The notes under the pieces were generated by a model that searched no databases, had not been told where the DNA came from, and saw only the letters and a list, made by a program, of their open reading frames with translations. This document shows positions 1-10,130 of a stretch of 45,731 nt of DNA, piece after piece. This DNA is from Ettlia oleoabundans (lineage: Eukaryota; Chlorophyta; Chlorophyceae; Chlamydomonadales). Position numbers and translations under genes: made by a program. The stretch spans positions 1-45,731 of the forward strand of contig JAAMXP010000704.1 in assembly GCA_019693395.1 (NCBI GenBank). Reading direction: 5' to 3'. Numbering within the stretch: position 1 is the stretch's first letter; every line of letters begins with the position of its first letter.

Positions 1-175
1 GGGCGGGCGGGGGGCACAGGCTCAAGCATGGGGGCTTGGATGACCCATCTGCATACAGCCCATATGCTTCCTGCATGACTGCGATGCTGCCCAGCCTGCA
101 TGCTGTTGGCACCAAACTTGTGGCAGCACAGCAGTAGCAGCACAGCAGAAGCAGCAGGGAGTTGGCAGCACCCAC

Positions 176-427
176 GTCTCATCAAGCGAGTAGAGCAGGC
201 GGTCCAGCGACTTGAGCACCACGGCCATCACCGCCTGCAAAAACACACAGTACCAATGGTAATGCCCTTACCTGAAGTTTACGCCTGCTGGCAATCCCTT
301 CAGGTGCATACCTGCCACACCCACGTGTCACCAAGCAGAAACGGCGGCAGACAATCCTGCACACACTGCGTGCAGAGCCTTCACGTACCAGGCTAGCCCC
401 AAAGGTGATGAATTGACCCACCGCACC
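176..427 (-). CDS. Fragments of an unidentified membrane-protein gene
   Basis: Two short segments look like consecutive minus-strand exons. The first is 427-389 (13 codons, GAVGQFITFGASL), bounded by a CAG acceptor and a GTACGT donor. The second is 234-176, containing AVVLKSLDRLLYSLDET, with a TTTTTGCAG acceptor and a GTGGGTG donor. They join in phase 0 and give a hydrophobic stretch followed by an amphipathic, basic-acidic one, as in a small membrane protein. An alternative model keeps one long exon from about 479 to 272, which reads VMAMAFGFLCALLQ and onwards. I do not recognise the family. Neither the start codon nor the 3' end is resolved, and the gene probably continues past the left edge. 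Confidence 0.3.
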
Positions 428-715
428 CTGCAACAGGGCACACAGGAAACCAAATGCCATTGCCATTACCTGTTGGAAGCAGGAATCAGTACACAAGGCA
501 GGCAAACGGCAGATGTGCTGCTGGCGGCCGCCACCCGCCAGTTGGCAGCAGGGGGGGCCACATGCCTGCCTTCCTTCAGGTTGATGCTGCGCACGACTCG
601 ACAGTGTACACATTTGGTTAGGGTTGCTCGGGTGCGACACAGCGTCATGAGGGGGTTGAGCCGCACGACCCGTGCAAGGCAGAGTAATAACCGATAAACT
701 CTCAATCCTCACCAT

Positions 716-1009
716 TTGAAGGGCCTAGTTGTACCCGCTTCGTCGGAGGTGGTGGCCGAAGGAGGTGGATGCCCCCGCCAGGTGATATGTGAACGCCTAT
801 GGCTAAAATTTATCCACAATATAACCACGGCGTGTACATTATGATGGGAACCTCGGGCGAGCGCTAGGACGGCACAGCACGGCGCAGCAGGTCCTCGAGG
901 TTCCCTAATCACGGGCCCGGAGGGACATGTGACGATTAATTGCACAGTCCAAGGTTCACACCATATCACTGGAGGTTTACAGTGCCATATTTACGGGTCA
1001 ACGACCTCG
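716..1009. promoter_or_regulatory. Intergenic region between divergent genes
   Basis: This stretch lies upstream of the TPH coiled-coil gene on the plus strand and upstream of the possible minus-strand gene on the left. A reading frame in phase with the TPH protein opens at a GTG at 929, but the first in-frame ATG is at 1010. No clear TATA box was seen. Confidence 0.3.
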
Positions 1010-2777
1010 ATGTCGCGGTCTGAAGCCTACAAGCGCCTAGAGGCCGAGAGGCAGCGCACCAGCTACATCGCCGGCATGCAAGCTAGCGTGCATGAGCACA
1101 ACACACTGCGGTCCAGGGGTGACTGGGAAAGCGGCAGCGGGCGGCGGGCGCTGCTGGCAGCGCAAGCACGGGAAGAAGCAGCCCGTGCCCAGGCTGTGGC
1201 TCAGGCTGAGGAAGAGCGCCGCAGGGCAGTTCTGCAGGAGAAATGCAGGCAGGAAACAGAGCGTGCAGATCAGGCAGCGGCAGCGGTGCCCACCACGGCG
1301 CAGCGCCGAGCGGCCCTGGCACAGCAGGCTCGCGAGTTGGCCGCTCGTCGCGAGAGAGAGCGGGCCGCCCTGGCAGAGGAAAAGCTGGCGCAGCAGTTTG
1401 CTGTTTCCTGCGATTTATTGCGCACATTGCAGTCTGAACGTGCGGGCCAGGCCGCAGCGGGGGAGTGGCAGCAGCAGATAGGGGAGCGGCGGTCGGCGCA
1501 GAGCAAGCAGCAGGAGGAGGAGCTGCAAGGCCAGCGGGAGTTTGAGCAGTACATGCAGCGCTACGAGGAACGCTTCCAGCAGGTGGGGTGTCGGGGAAAG
1601 GAGAGACGCATATGTTGTCGTCTTGCAACCTGTATCCTAATGTTGATGTATGCACATGTCGGTTGGGCACGAGGTCGGGTTAGAAGAAGTCAACCAGCGA
1701 AGCGCTTCATCAGGCACTGCCATGCCACTATCCCCTTGCAGGACATGTGCCACAAGCGCGAGATGCAGACCAAGCTGGGCAGCTTGTTGGACCAACAGCT
1801 GGAGCAGAAGGAGGAGGTGGAGGCTGAGGAGGTGGCGGCAAAGCGTATGGAGGAGGAGGAGATCAAGGCGGCGTGGCTGCGGGAGCAGCAGGCGGCTGAG
1901 GCAGCGGCGCGGGAGGAGAGAAGTCGCAAGCAGCAGGCAGCAGAGGAAACCATGACAGCCAACAGGCAAGCCAGGCTTGAACAGGCACAGCATTTTGTCC
2001 TGGTTGCTCAGGCCTGCTGATACAAGGCTGAGGATGCATGGCCACCAATTCAACTGTGCAATGGCAGGGCAGCAGCATTAGAATCGCTGCACACCTTCTT
2101 ATTTTAATACCCTCACTGCCATTTGCAGGCAGCGTAAGGCGGAACTGGCCACCAGGGCCGCAGAGGAGCGTGCCGCCGACGAGGCGGTGTTGCAGCAAGA
2201 GCTGGCAGCCGCTGCATCCGCGGAGGCGCGGGAGCGAGCTGCACTGGAGCAGCGCCGGGCCGCTGCGGTGGCATATCGCGAGGAGGTGGCAGCCCAGATG
2301 GAGCGGGAGCAGGCCAACACTGCAGCGCGAGATGCAGAGCTGCAGAAGGTGCTGGATGCGCAGCAGGCAAAGCGGGATGCTGAACTGGGCGTTCGTGAGG
2401 CGGCCCGGCAGCGCCTCATGGGGGAGGTGATGTCGGCCAGGGAGCAGCAGCTGGCTGCCAAGCAGGCGGCACGCCATGCGGAGCTGGTGGCTTCAGCACA
2501 GCAGCGGCTGCTTGCAGAAGCTGAGGCGGAGGTGGCGGCGAGGGCGGCCGAGGAGCGTCGGCAGCGGGTGCATCAGCAGCAGATGCAGCAGCGCCTGGAC
2601 CTGCAGGCACAGATGACTGCCAAGCAGCTGCGCCGGGCAGTGCAGGAGGCTGAGGAGAAGGCAGGCCAGGAGGCGGCCAGAAGGGCAGAGGGTGAATACC
2701 AGCGCAGGGTGCAGGACGTGCTGAGTCAATTTCAACCCGGCAGACAGTGGTATGGGCTGCACAAGCACGAGTGGTAG
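1010..2777 (+). CDS. TPH-domain coiled-coil protein, axonemal MIP type
   Basis: Exons 1010-1582, 1742-1965 and 2129-2777 give 481 residues. The protein begins MSRSEAYKRLEAERQR and ends QWYGLHKHEW. Almost the whole chain is one charged alpha-helix rich in Ala, Glu, Gln and Arg, with repeated R-x-x-EL and E-x-RR patterns. This is the look of the trichohyalin-plectin homology (TPH) family, which includes the ciliary microtubule-inner proteins CFAP53, CFAP45 and MNS1 (about 480-550 residues). I cannot say which member it is. Intron 2 uses a GC donor (CAG|GCAAGC); the reading frame is kept only with this junction. Intron 1 is 159 bases, a multiple of three with no stop, so its retention would add 53 residues. 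ATG 1010 was preferred because the open frame above it lacks another ATG. Confidence 0.8.
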
Positions 2778-3326
2778 CTAGGTGGCCACGCTGGGAGGAA
2801 GACGCGGGAGGATGGCAGCACAAGAAGACCAACATGACAAGCTGCTGCCACAGCAGGAGAAGAGGCACTGACTGGAGGAGCGGCATGCGGTGGCTCAATG
2901 CCTGCAGCCTGACTCTGTTTATGAAACATATTGGCTCCCAACTGATGTCGGTTGTAGTGGTAACAATAGCTACATTCATTTTTGTTCTGGAAGGACGATC
3001 AGCAGCGCATTGGTTTCAATTGTTGAAGCAACCAGGGCTTACACGTCGCAGCTGAGTGGAGAAAACAAGGAGCGTTGGGAGGAACGGTCATGATGGGTTG
3101 CCATACTTCCTGGCTGACGCAGGCTGCAACGTTGCAGGGCGCACAGCCGCTTGGCTAACGCTGCTGCTGGCTTCACAGGTCTAGCCAGGACAGCCTCCAA
3201 CAACGTACGAGCAGCCTATGCAAATGCTGGCGCAGACATTATGAACGGCATCCAGTGGTACTGGCACCAACGACAGAGCACCGCCTGTACAGATCCCCGG
3301 GTAAGGACAGCCCAGTGGCGGCCAGC
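2778..3326. other. Intergenic region between convergent genes
   Basis: This is the 3' flank shared by the TPH gene (plus, stop at 2777) and OEP80 (minus, stop at 3327). A TGTAA on the minus strand lies at 3039-3043. No coding signal was seen here; the short open frames have no splice context. Confidence 0.5.
3039..3043 (-). other. Putative poly(A) signal TGTAA of OEP80
   Basis: TGTAA, the usual chlorophyte polyadenylation signal, lies about 285 bases beyond the OEP80 stop codon. A pentamer can occur by chance, so this is suggestive only. Confidence 0.3.
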
Positions 3327-6300
3327 TCAGCCTGTGTACCCGATGCCCAGGTGGAACTTGGTTTGCCGCCTGTCGTTCATGGCGTACTCAAGCCGCAGCG
3401 GGCCAATGGGGGTGTCAATGCGTACACCTGCGCCGTACCCGTATCCGCTGCCTGCAGCGGGAAGGGACATGGGAGACGTGATGGTTGTCAGCGGAGTGGG
3501 CCTACATGCATGCTGAGTGGGGGATGCAAAATTCGGGTCATTCTGAGCACACCCTGGGAGCAAAAAAGGGGGCAATGTTTTGGTTCATTGATTGCAAACC
3601 GTGGCTGCTATAGCTGGTTGGGTGACGGTTTTCCCTCCCACTTGGAGGCCCAGCTGAAGAAAGAACAGAATCACAGGTTCGGACACCTGATAGTTACACA
3701 AGCCTGTTCCTCATGCACTGTACTCTCAAGCACCCACCCAGCCACCCACCTGGCTTGCCGCGGGCGCCCGCAGGGTCCCCTAGCACGCTGGCCCCGCTGT
3801 CCAGGTCTGACCCCCAGTCCCCAAACAGCGTGGCCTCAACAGGAGCCACCACCGGCACACGCAGCTCTGCGCTCCCCACCACGTAATTGCGGCCCGACCC
3901 CACGGCGCCTGCAGCGGGGTACACGTGACGGTGACAAGGTGCATGACAAGAAGACGATAAGTAATGGCGGCAGAGTTGTAGTCAACTGCTGCCGAGGCAG
4001 GGAGCAGATATAGACTGGAGCAGGAGCAGATTGACAATGCAGTGGGCGATCGTCGACCATTGCAGCCCATGCCAAGCCTCAATGCCTTCCCCCACCAATG
4101 TCACCTGACTCACTACAATAATATCAGTCCCTGTTCGACCACCTCACCACCCCCTCACCTTCAGCATATCCGCGCACACTGTTGGTGCCGCCAATGGGGA
4201 ACGCCTCATAGGGAGGCAGGTCCCCAACTATCATGCCGCCCTTACCGCGCACCCACACCCTGCAATCACCCAGGCAAAGGACGGAGGTGGGATCAACGGC
4301 TGGGCTGCGAAGCCTGCGTTTGTGAGCAAGACCACAGCAAGACTGCACCGCTCTCAAGCAAGGACATGAGTGTGATGCAAGCTGACAAAACGTTGTATGC
4401 CTGAAAGTGAGGGACGTTCTACAAAGCTGGCAATACCTGGAACATGTCTGTTTTGCAGGATACATACTGCACTGTTGATCCCAATCACCCAGCCCAACCC
4501 TCAAACGACCCCAGCATGGCTATGGACACATCTACTAGCCCCAGCATGCCCCTGGTGCTCCCACCCACTTGAGCGGCCCCAGCGGCAGCGTCTTCTCCGC
4601 CCTCAGCGCGAATCTGTTGAAGTTGAGCCAGTCCCGCTGCACCGGCACCGCCTGCTCCATTGAGGCAACCAGCTCCGCATCGCCGCTGGGCTGGCTGCAG
4701 TGGGTGGGTTTAGGGAAGAAGGGTATGCGAAAAGTTGGAGGGCCAGAAGAGAGCACGCCATAGCTGACAGGTTACTGGCAGTGGGGCCACATGTGGTGAG
4801 GAACGCCAGGCAAAGCAGGCTGCCACCACGCCCATCAGCACTGCTCCCTTGCACCGTCCTTGCACCCACTTGTATGCCACGCGTATTGTTCCCAGCGCCA
4901 TTGTGTCGTGCTGCGTGCCGCTGAAGGTGAGGGGGGCGCCATACAGGTCGTTCTGCAGCGATCGGCCGTGATCATCCACACAGTGCGCCTGCTGCCAACT
5001 GCAGTGGGTGTCAACCACGATGTTGAAGGACAGGAGGAACATAGCTAACATGAGTGGCAAAATGACCACTTGGATAACTAGCCGCAAGAAAGCGAATGGG
5101 TGTGGTTGGAGGCCGAAGTATGTGATGCATAATGTGCGGCTGTGAGGGCCATGCGACAAAAGGAGCAGGGCCAATGCCAATGAAACTGAAAGGACGGGAT
5201 GTACTGTGCTGGGCTGCACATGCGATGACAGCAGCCACAGCCCAAGGGGCAAATGGTGCAAACACTTGTGGTTGTGTTGTTGGACCACAACACCAACGTG
5301 GTTGTGGTTGCGGTGTCGCAAACCGCAACCACTCCACCAACCAACCATCACGTGCAGCTGCAATGGAGACAGAAGCGGCTCCTCCGGAGGGAGACAGGGC
5401 TGGTAAAGCAGGCACACATGGAGACAGCACAGTGCAGTGGCAAGAGGGCTGAAGGCTGCACACCTGCACCCCAGGCTGCCCTGCCAGTTCTGCAGCAGGG
5501 GTCTGCCGTACTCCATCGTGGCCATCTTGCGCGACACATACACCGCGTCGCTGCTGCGGCAAGGGAAGGGGGGGGGAGGGGGGGGGCGCGCGCGGGGGCT
5601 TCCGGGTGCTAATAGGGAGCATCAGCTGGGGAGGCAGGAGTAGCTGACATGGAATGCATGTGGTGCCTATGCAAGGAAGTACGGGTAAAGATGTGCAAGC
5701 AATACCAGCACGCACTGTGCAGGCAACAGAGAAGGAGTGGCTGCCCCACACTAACCGACCCATCCCACCCAAACCCCATTCACCCACCCGCCGGCTGCGC
5801 CTGCCCCAGCAGCACCATCCATGTCATCCTGCGCCCGGCCATGTATGCTCGCCACTGACACCTTGTCGTTCTGCGTGTGGGATGAAAGCGGGGAACGGTG
5901 AGGTGTCGGTGTGCCGTATAAGCCATACGCACTGTAGTAATGAATTGGGGGAACAAACCTGGCAGCAGAAACTCACAAAATACCATGCATGCTTAACTAT
6001 GTGCAGGCATGGCTTGGGCGGCAACCGAGGGCTGGAGCCCTGCAGTAGGCTCCGCTGGTATCACGCCACCTACCTGTATTGTCGTCGTTCTGGATGTGCG
6101 GTGTGCATCCCCCCGAACCCAAGGGTCAGTGTGCTGGATACGGAACATTGAGTCCGTCTGCAGGTAGATAGTGGGGGCATGGCAGTGATTGCACACAAAT
6201 CACTTTACTAGCCTAAAGTTATACGTCTTTGATCAACTTGTTGCGAGGTGCCAAAGGAACACCTGTCTGCTTACCACAAAGAACCCCTCAGGCATCCAAC

Positions 6301-9300
6301 CCCCACCCTCACCCTCACAGCCCCGGTAGCCCACCCCTTTATTTTACTTCCCAGCTAGCTCACCTGCCCCAGCTTGGCGGACGCCACCAGCCGCTGCCCC
6401 AGTCCAAACAGGTTGCGCTGAGAGTAGGCCACCTCTCCCACCACCCCCGGCAGAGCCCCATCCATGGCTGCCCCCGTGGCTGAAATGCCGCCACCCGCCG
6501 ACAGGCCGCCGGTCTTGCGCTCCGTCACTTCCAGGGACAGGTCCACCTGTGCTTTTGGGGGTTACGAGTATGGTATGGTTTGGGAAGATGAGGGTGGGTT
6601 GGTGTTATGCGGCTAGGGGGGCCTTCATAGTTGGTGCATCCGCGTGAAAAGATGGGACAGTGCCGAATCAGGGTAAGCGCTAGTCGCGGGCGTCAACCAC
6701 CCGTCCGCGCACCCCCCCATAACTAACCAGCTGGCCAAAATCGTTCAAGCAGGCACCCGGATGCCCACCTTTGGGTGCTCCAGCGAGGACCCCTCAGCTG
6801 GCTGCGGCCGCATCGACACATCCTCAAACAGGCCCATGCTGTACACGGCATCAATGTCCCGCCTGCCCTGGTGCAGACTGAATACCTGCACACATAAGTG
6901 ATAGGAAAACAGGGGAACAGGGCAGGTCAAGGCATCTGGTGAAAGCGGCCAAGGTACGAAAGGCGGGCCAGCCTTCAACCTCAGCACGAGGTGTGCTTAT
7001 CGTCTCCTATTGCCATGCGGCACCACGCCCCTGTACACGCATTGGACAGACACAGACTTACAGAACACCACCCTGCACGCACCTGTCCCGGCCTGGTCGT
7101 GAGGTTGCGCAGGATGATGTGGGGCTTGGTCTTGCCCTCGTCCCGTGCCTGTACACACGCAGACAAACAAGCATGTATATGCGTTGCCCAAAAACCATAT
7201 CAACACAACATACAATAATAAACAGGAAAGCTGGAAGTCTTGCTAAGCGACGAGGCTCACACCCCATTCGCCCAGGCACCAATACCAATACCAGTAGACC
7301 AACAAAACCACCAGCACCACATTTCTACTGCCTGCACATCCCCCACCCACCTCGTTTGTGTCCTTGTCTATGTACTTGAGCAGCACTCGGTTCACCACCG
7401 CCTCAGACACCTTCACCTCAGCCACATGGCTGCTGGTGTCCACATCAACCACCTGGGGCAGGCAGAATGGGAGGGGTGGGGCATGTTGCATGCATGCATG
7501 CGTGTGTTCATGGGTGCGTGGGGTGGGATGGGGGACAAAATGTAAGAACAGTGAAGAGTGCAGGGGTGGGGGTGACAATCAGCTGGATAACTGTGAGGGA
7601 ATGCTACACCATCCAGTCGCTCATCTGTGATGCACAGGGTGATGCCATCCACGAGAGCTGCCAGCCTGTTGTCCTGCAGCCACCCAAATCCCCCTGAGCT
7701 CACCTGTCCCAGCACCCCTTTCTCCTCGTACCACTTATTCAGCTTGCCCACTGCCCCCACCATGGAGTTGAAGTTGAGGGTGCGGCCATGCAGGTCGCGG
7801 AAGGCATCCTCTATCACTGCCTGCACAAAGTTGCCATCCAAGACCAAACCACCTAGCGAGATGTGGCAGCAATGCGCAAAGATGAATAGGAGCGAAACAA
7901 GCCAGCGGTAAGGTTACAAGGAAGCTTTTGAAGGGGATATAGAGTAGTGCAAAGCAGCAAGAGAAACGAGATGAACAATCAGTGCAACGAGGGGTTGTGT
8001 GTGTGTCAGGGCTTCAAGTCTACCAGCAGGACAACCATGTCACCAGCAGCACCCGGACGCGCCTGCGGCAGCATGTTGGCTCCTGTGACGGTGAACCCAC
8101 GCAGCTCGGGATTAGGGGCCACCTGCAGCCGCAGGATCCAGGTAGCCACACAAAAACAAACAGGGTTATGAGCAGTTGAGTGAATGGTGGGACATACGGT
8201 GACTCAATAGAGCATTCAGACTGGCAAATAGGACAGGGCTGTGAGGATGCAACCCAACACATGCTTTCATGGCACGCAACTGTTGACAGCAACAGACTGG
8301 CCACTGCCAGGCCAACCATTGCCACAATTCCTACACCGCTACAACGGGCCCCAGTCAGACGGACAGAGCATAGTTTAGTGCATCTCCCTCCTCCCTGCCC
8401 GCCCACCTCACCTCCAGTGTGAGCTTGATCCCATCGCGCGTCTCCTCCGCCACCGGCTTGCAGAGGGAGAAGTAGCCGGTGTCAAACACACGCTGCATGT
8501 CTTCCATAATCTGTGTCAGGTGGGAGGAACAAGGGCAGAAATGGGGAGAATACAGAAGAGAACAACAAAAGAATGAGGCATGATGGCGGGGGGGAACGGC
8601 GGGGGGCAGACGTGGGGTGGCTAGCAGGGCATACCTTGTCACCTAGGCTGACTGGGCTCTGACATGCTAGTTTACCCACCCTTCTCATCCAATCGTTGAA
8701 ACAGTGGGAGTCCACCCACGATCCGGAGACATCAGCCCCTCATGCACTCGTCACAGCCGCCCACCCGCCAGCCACGCACCTCTTTCTGTGAGTATGCAAA
8801 GTTTGCGCGCGTGTTGAGTGCCCGCATGGCAACCTCCTTCAGCTCGCCCTCTACACCCACAACATCCACCTGCACACCAACACCAACACAGCAAGTGTGC
8901 ATTCAATGTCTCCTATGACACAACTGATGAAGACAACTGAGAGTTCTGCACAAAGAAAATCAGCTAGGCAAGACGAGCCCTGACAGCTGGACTGCAGGGT
9001 TTCTCCAGCCCTTGTGGACAGCCCTTGCTTGCTTGCTTGTTCCCTTTGTTTGCAGGTTCAATATCACAGAATTACTATGGAACATGTGATCTCACCTCGC
9101 TGATGAGGAATCTTTCGTTCTGGTCTGCGCCAGCGAGCATCCCCTGTTCATCCTGGCCACCACTGCTGCCCTCCGCCACCCCTCCAACTGCTGCGTTTGA
9201 CCGAGAGCTGCTGCCTTGCCGCCGCTTGTCTGGCAGAAAGGCTTTCTGCTGCTGCTGATCCTGCAGGGCCGTGCCTGACATGGAAGCCAGCAGGAGCTGC

Positions 9301-9551
9301 GGCTGCTGCAAGGGCTGCTGTTGCTGGGCGGCAAGCAAGGATGCGGCAGCGACAGCAGCGGCGCTGCGTGCCGCCACCGCCAACTGGGTGCGGAGCTCGC
9401 CTGCTACCCGGGCTGCTTGGTGTGCGAGGTCCTCAGCAGCATGCCTACAGCTCAAAACTAGACCGCGCCCGGGCGATACTGCCTTCACCACGCCTGGCTG
9501 GCTTGCAAACTCGCGGGCGGCCGCCCTGCCCCTTCTCGTAGCGCTAATCAT
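3327..9551 (-). CDS. OEP80: OEP80, chloroplast outer-envelope Omp85 protein
   Basis: Seventeen exons on the minus strand: 9551-9096, 8869-8780, 8510-8412, 8122-8044, 7852-7704, 7452-7351, 7148-7083, 6885-6769, 6546-6364, 6157-6074, 5870-5788, 5550-5464, 4998-4870, 4694-4569, 4259-4159, 3908-3750 and 3451-3327. Every junction keeps phase and gives 744 residues, close to land-plant OEP80. After an Ala/Gln-rich N-terminal region of about 150 residues come POTRA-type segments (ERFLISE then [64 protein letters not shown]). The beta-barrel follows, with [24 protein letters not shown] and the Omp85 signature GGTNSVRGY. The C-terminus is [20 protein letters not shown] through to [11 protein letters not shown]80 is an essential Omp85 protein of the plastid outer envelope linked to beta-barrel biogenesis. 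Identity rests on motif-by-motif recall of plant OEP80. Confidence 0.94.
5266..5332 (-). repeat. GTTGTG-rich inverted repeats in an OEP80 intron
   Basis: Inside the intron between 5463 and 4999, the segment GTGGTTGCGG (5304-5313) is perfectly complementary to CCGCAACCAC (5323-5332) across a 9-base spacer. A second pair, TTGTGGT (5266-5272) and ACCACAA (5284-5290), lies just to the left. Together they could form two adjacent hairpins in the pre-mRNA. Confidence 0.6.
5563..5598 (+). repeat. G-rich tract with a CG alternation
   Basis: This is a nearly pure run of G on the plus strand containing CGCGCGCG at 5587-5594. On the transcribed minus strand it is a C-rich pyrimidine tract directly before the OEP80 acceptor at 5552-5551. 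It could form a G-quadruplex on the plus strand. Confidence 0.6.
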
Positions 9552-10130
9552 CGCCTAAACTGCCCGAGGCCGCAATCTTCGGCAAATCCGCAAGTTTTAG
9601 CCGTGATGATTTGCCTGCTGTGAGCCAGCATGAGCTTTTCAACAGCCTAACAAGTTCCTCGGAGAAGTGCTACCAGGCCATGAGGGCCAAGTTTGGTGAG
9701 AACATGTGTGTTGCAATCATGTATGACACGCATAACAGTCTCCGACACCCTGTGTCGGCGCTGGCTGTGCTGCCGTGAGGGCAGCCCAGCGCTGGCCCGC
9801 TGTTACAGGGCTTCCCTTGCCTCCACCTGCCACATCCCACTGCATACCAGTCTGACCATAGCCATTTTTCAAAAGACCAATCCGGTCCAACTCGGGTTAT
9901 GGCACTGAGATCCCAAGGCTGTGCCGCCAAATCAACCTGCCCCTACAGCGGGATGATTCTGGAAATCTATCATGCACCCAGCGCGCTGCCAACAGCGATT
10001 GCCACTTTCTCCTTTGCTGTAATCAGTTGCAAGGAATACAACCTTTCAAAGTGTGCCATCGTGTTATCAACATATGCTTGGGCACCTTGAGCGGGTGATT
10101 GAATGGTCTACAAGGGTGGATTGAAGCTGT
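9552..10130. promoter_or_regulatory. OEP80 upstream region and 3' flank of next gene
   Basis: Both neighbours are on the minus strand. The right part should be the 3' untranslated region of the low-complexity gene; a minus-strand TGTAA occurs at 9803-9807. The left part is the OEP80 promoter and leader. No coding exon was found. Confidence 0.4.

Noticed and set aside
272..479. Single long exon for the left-edge gene
   Set aside because: It is open, but it ignores a perfect GTACGT donor at 388 and yields a Cys/Arg-rich translation typical of non-coding GC-rich sequence. Kept only as an alternative.
3255..4013. 252-codon plus-strand open frame
   Set aside because: It covers exons and introns of OEP80 on the opposite strand. 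The OEP80 exons have strong family motifs; this frame has none.
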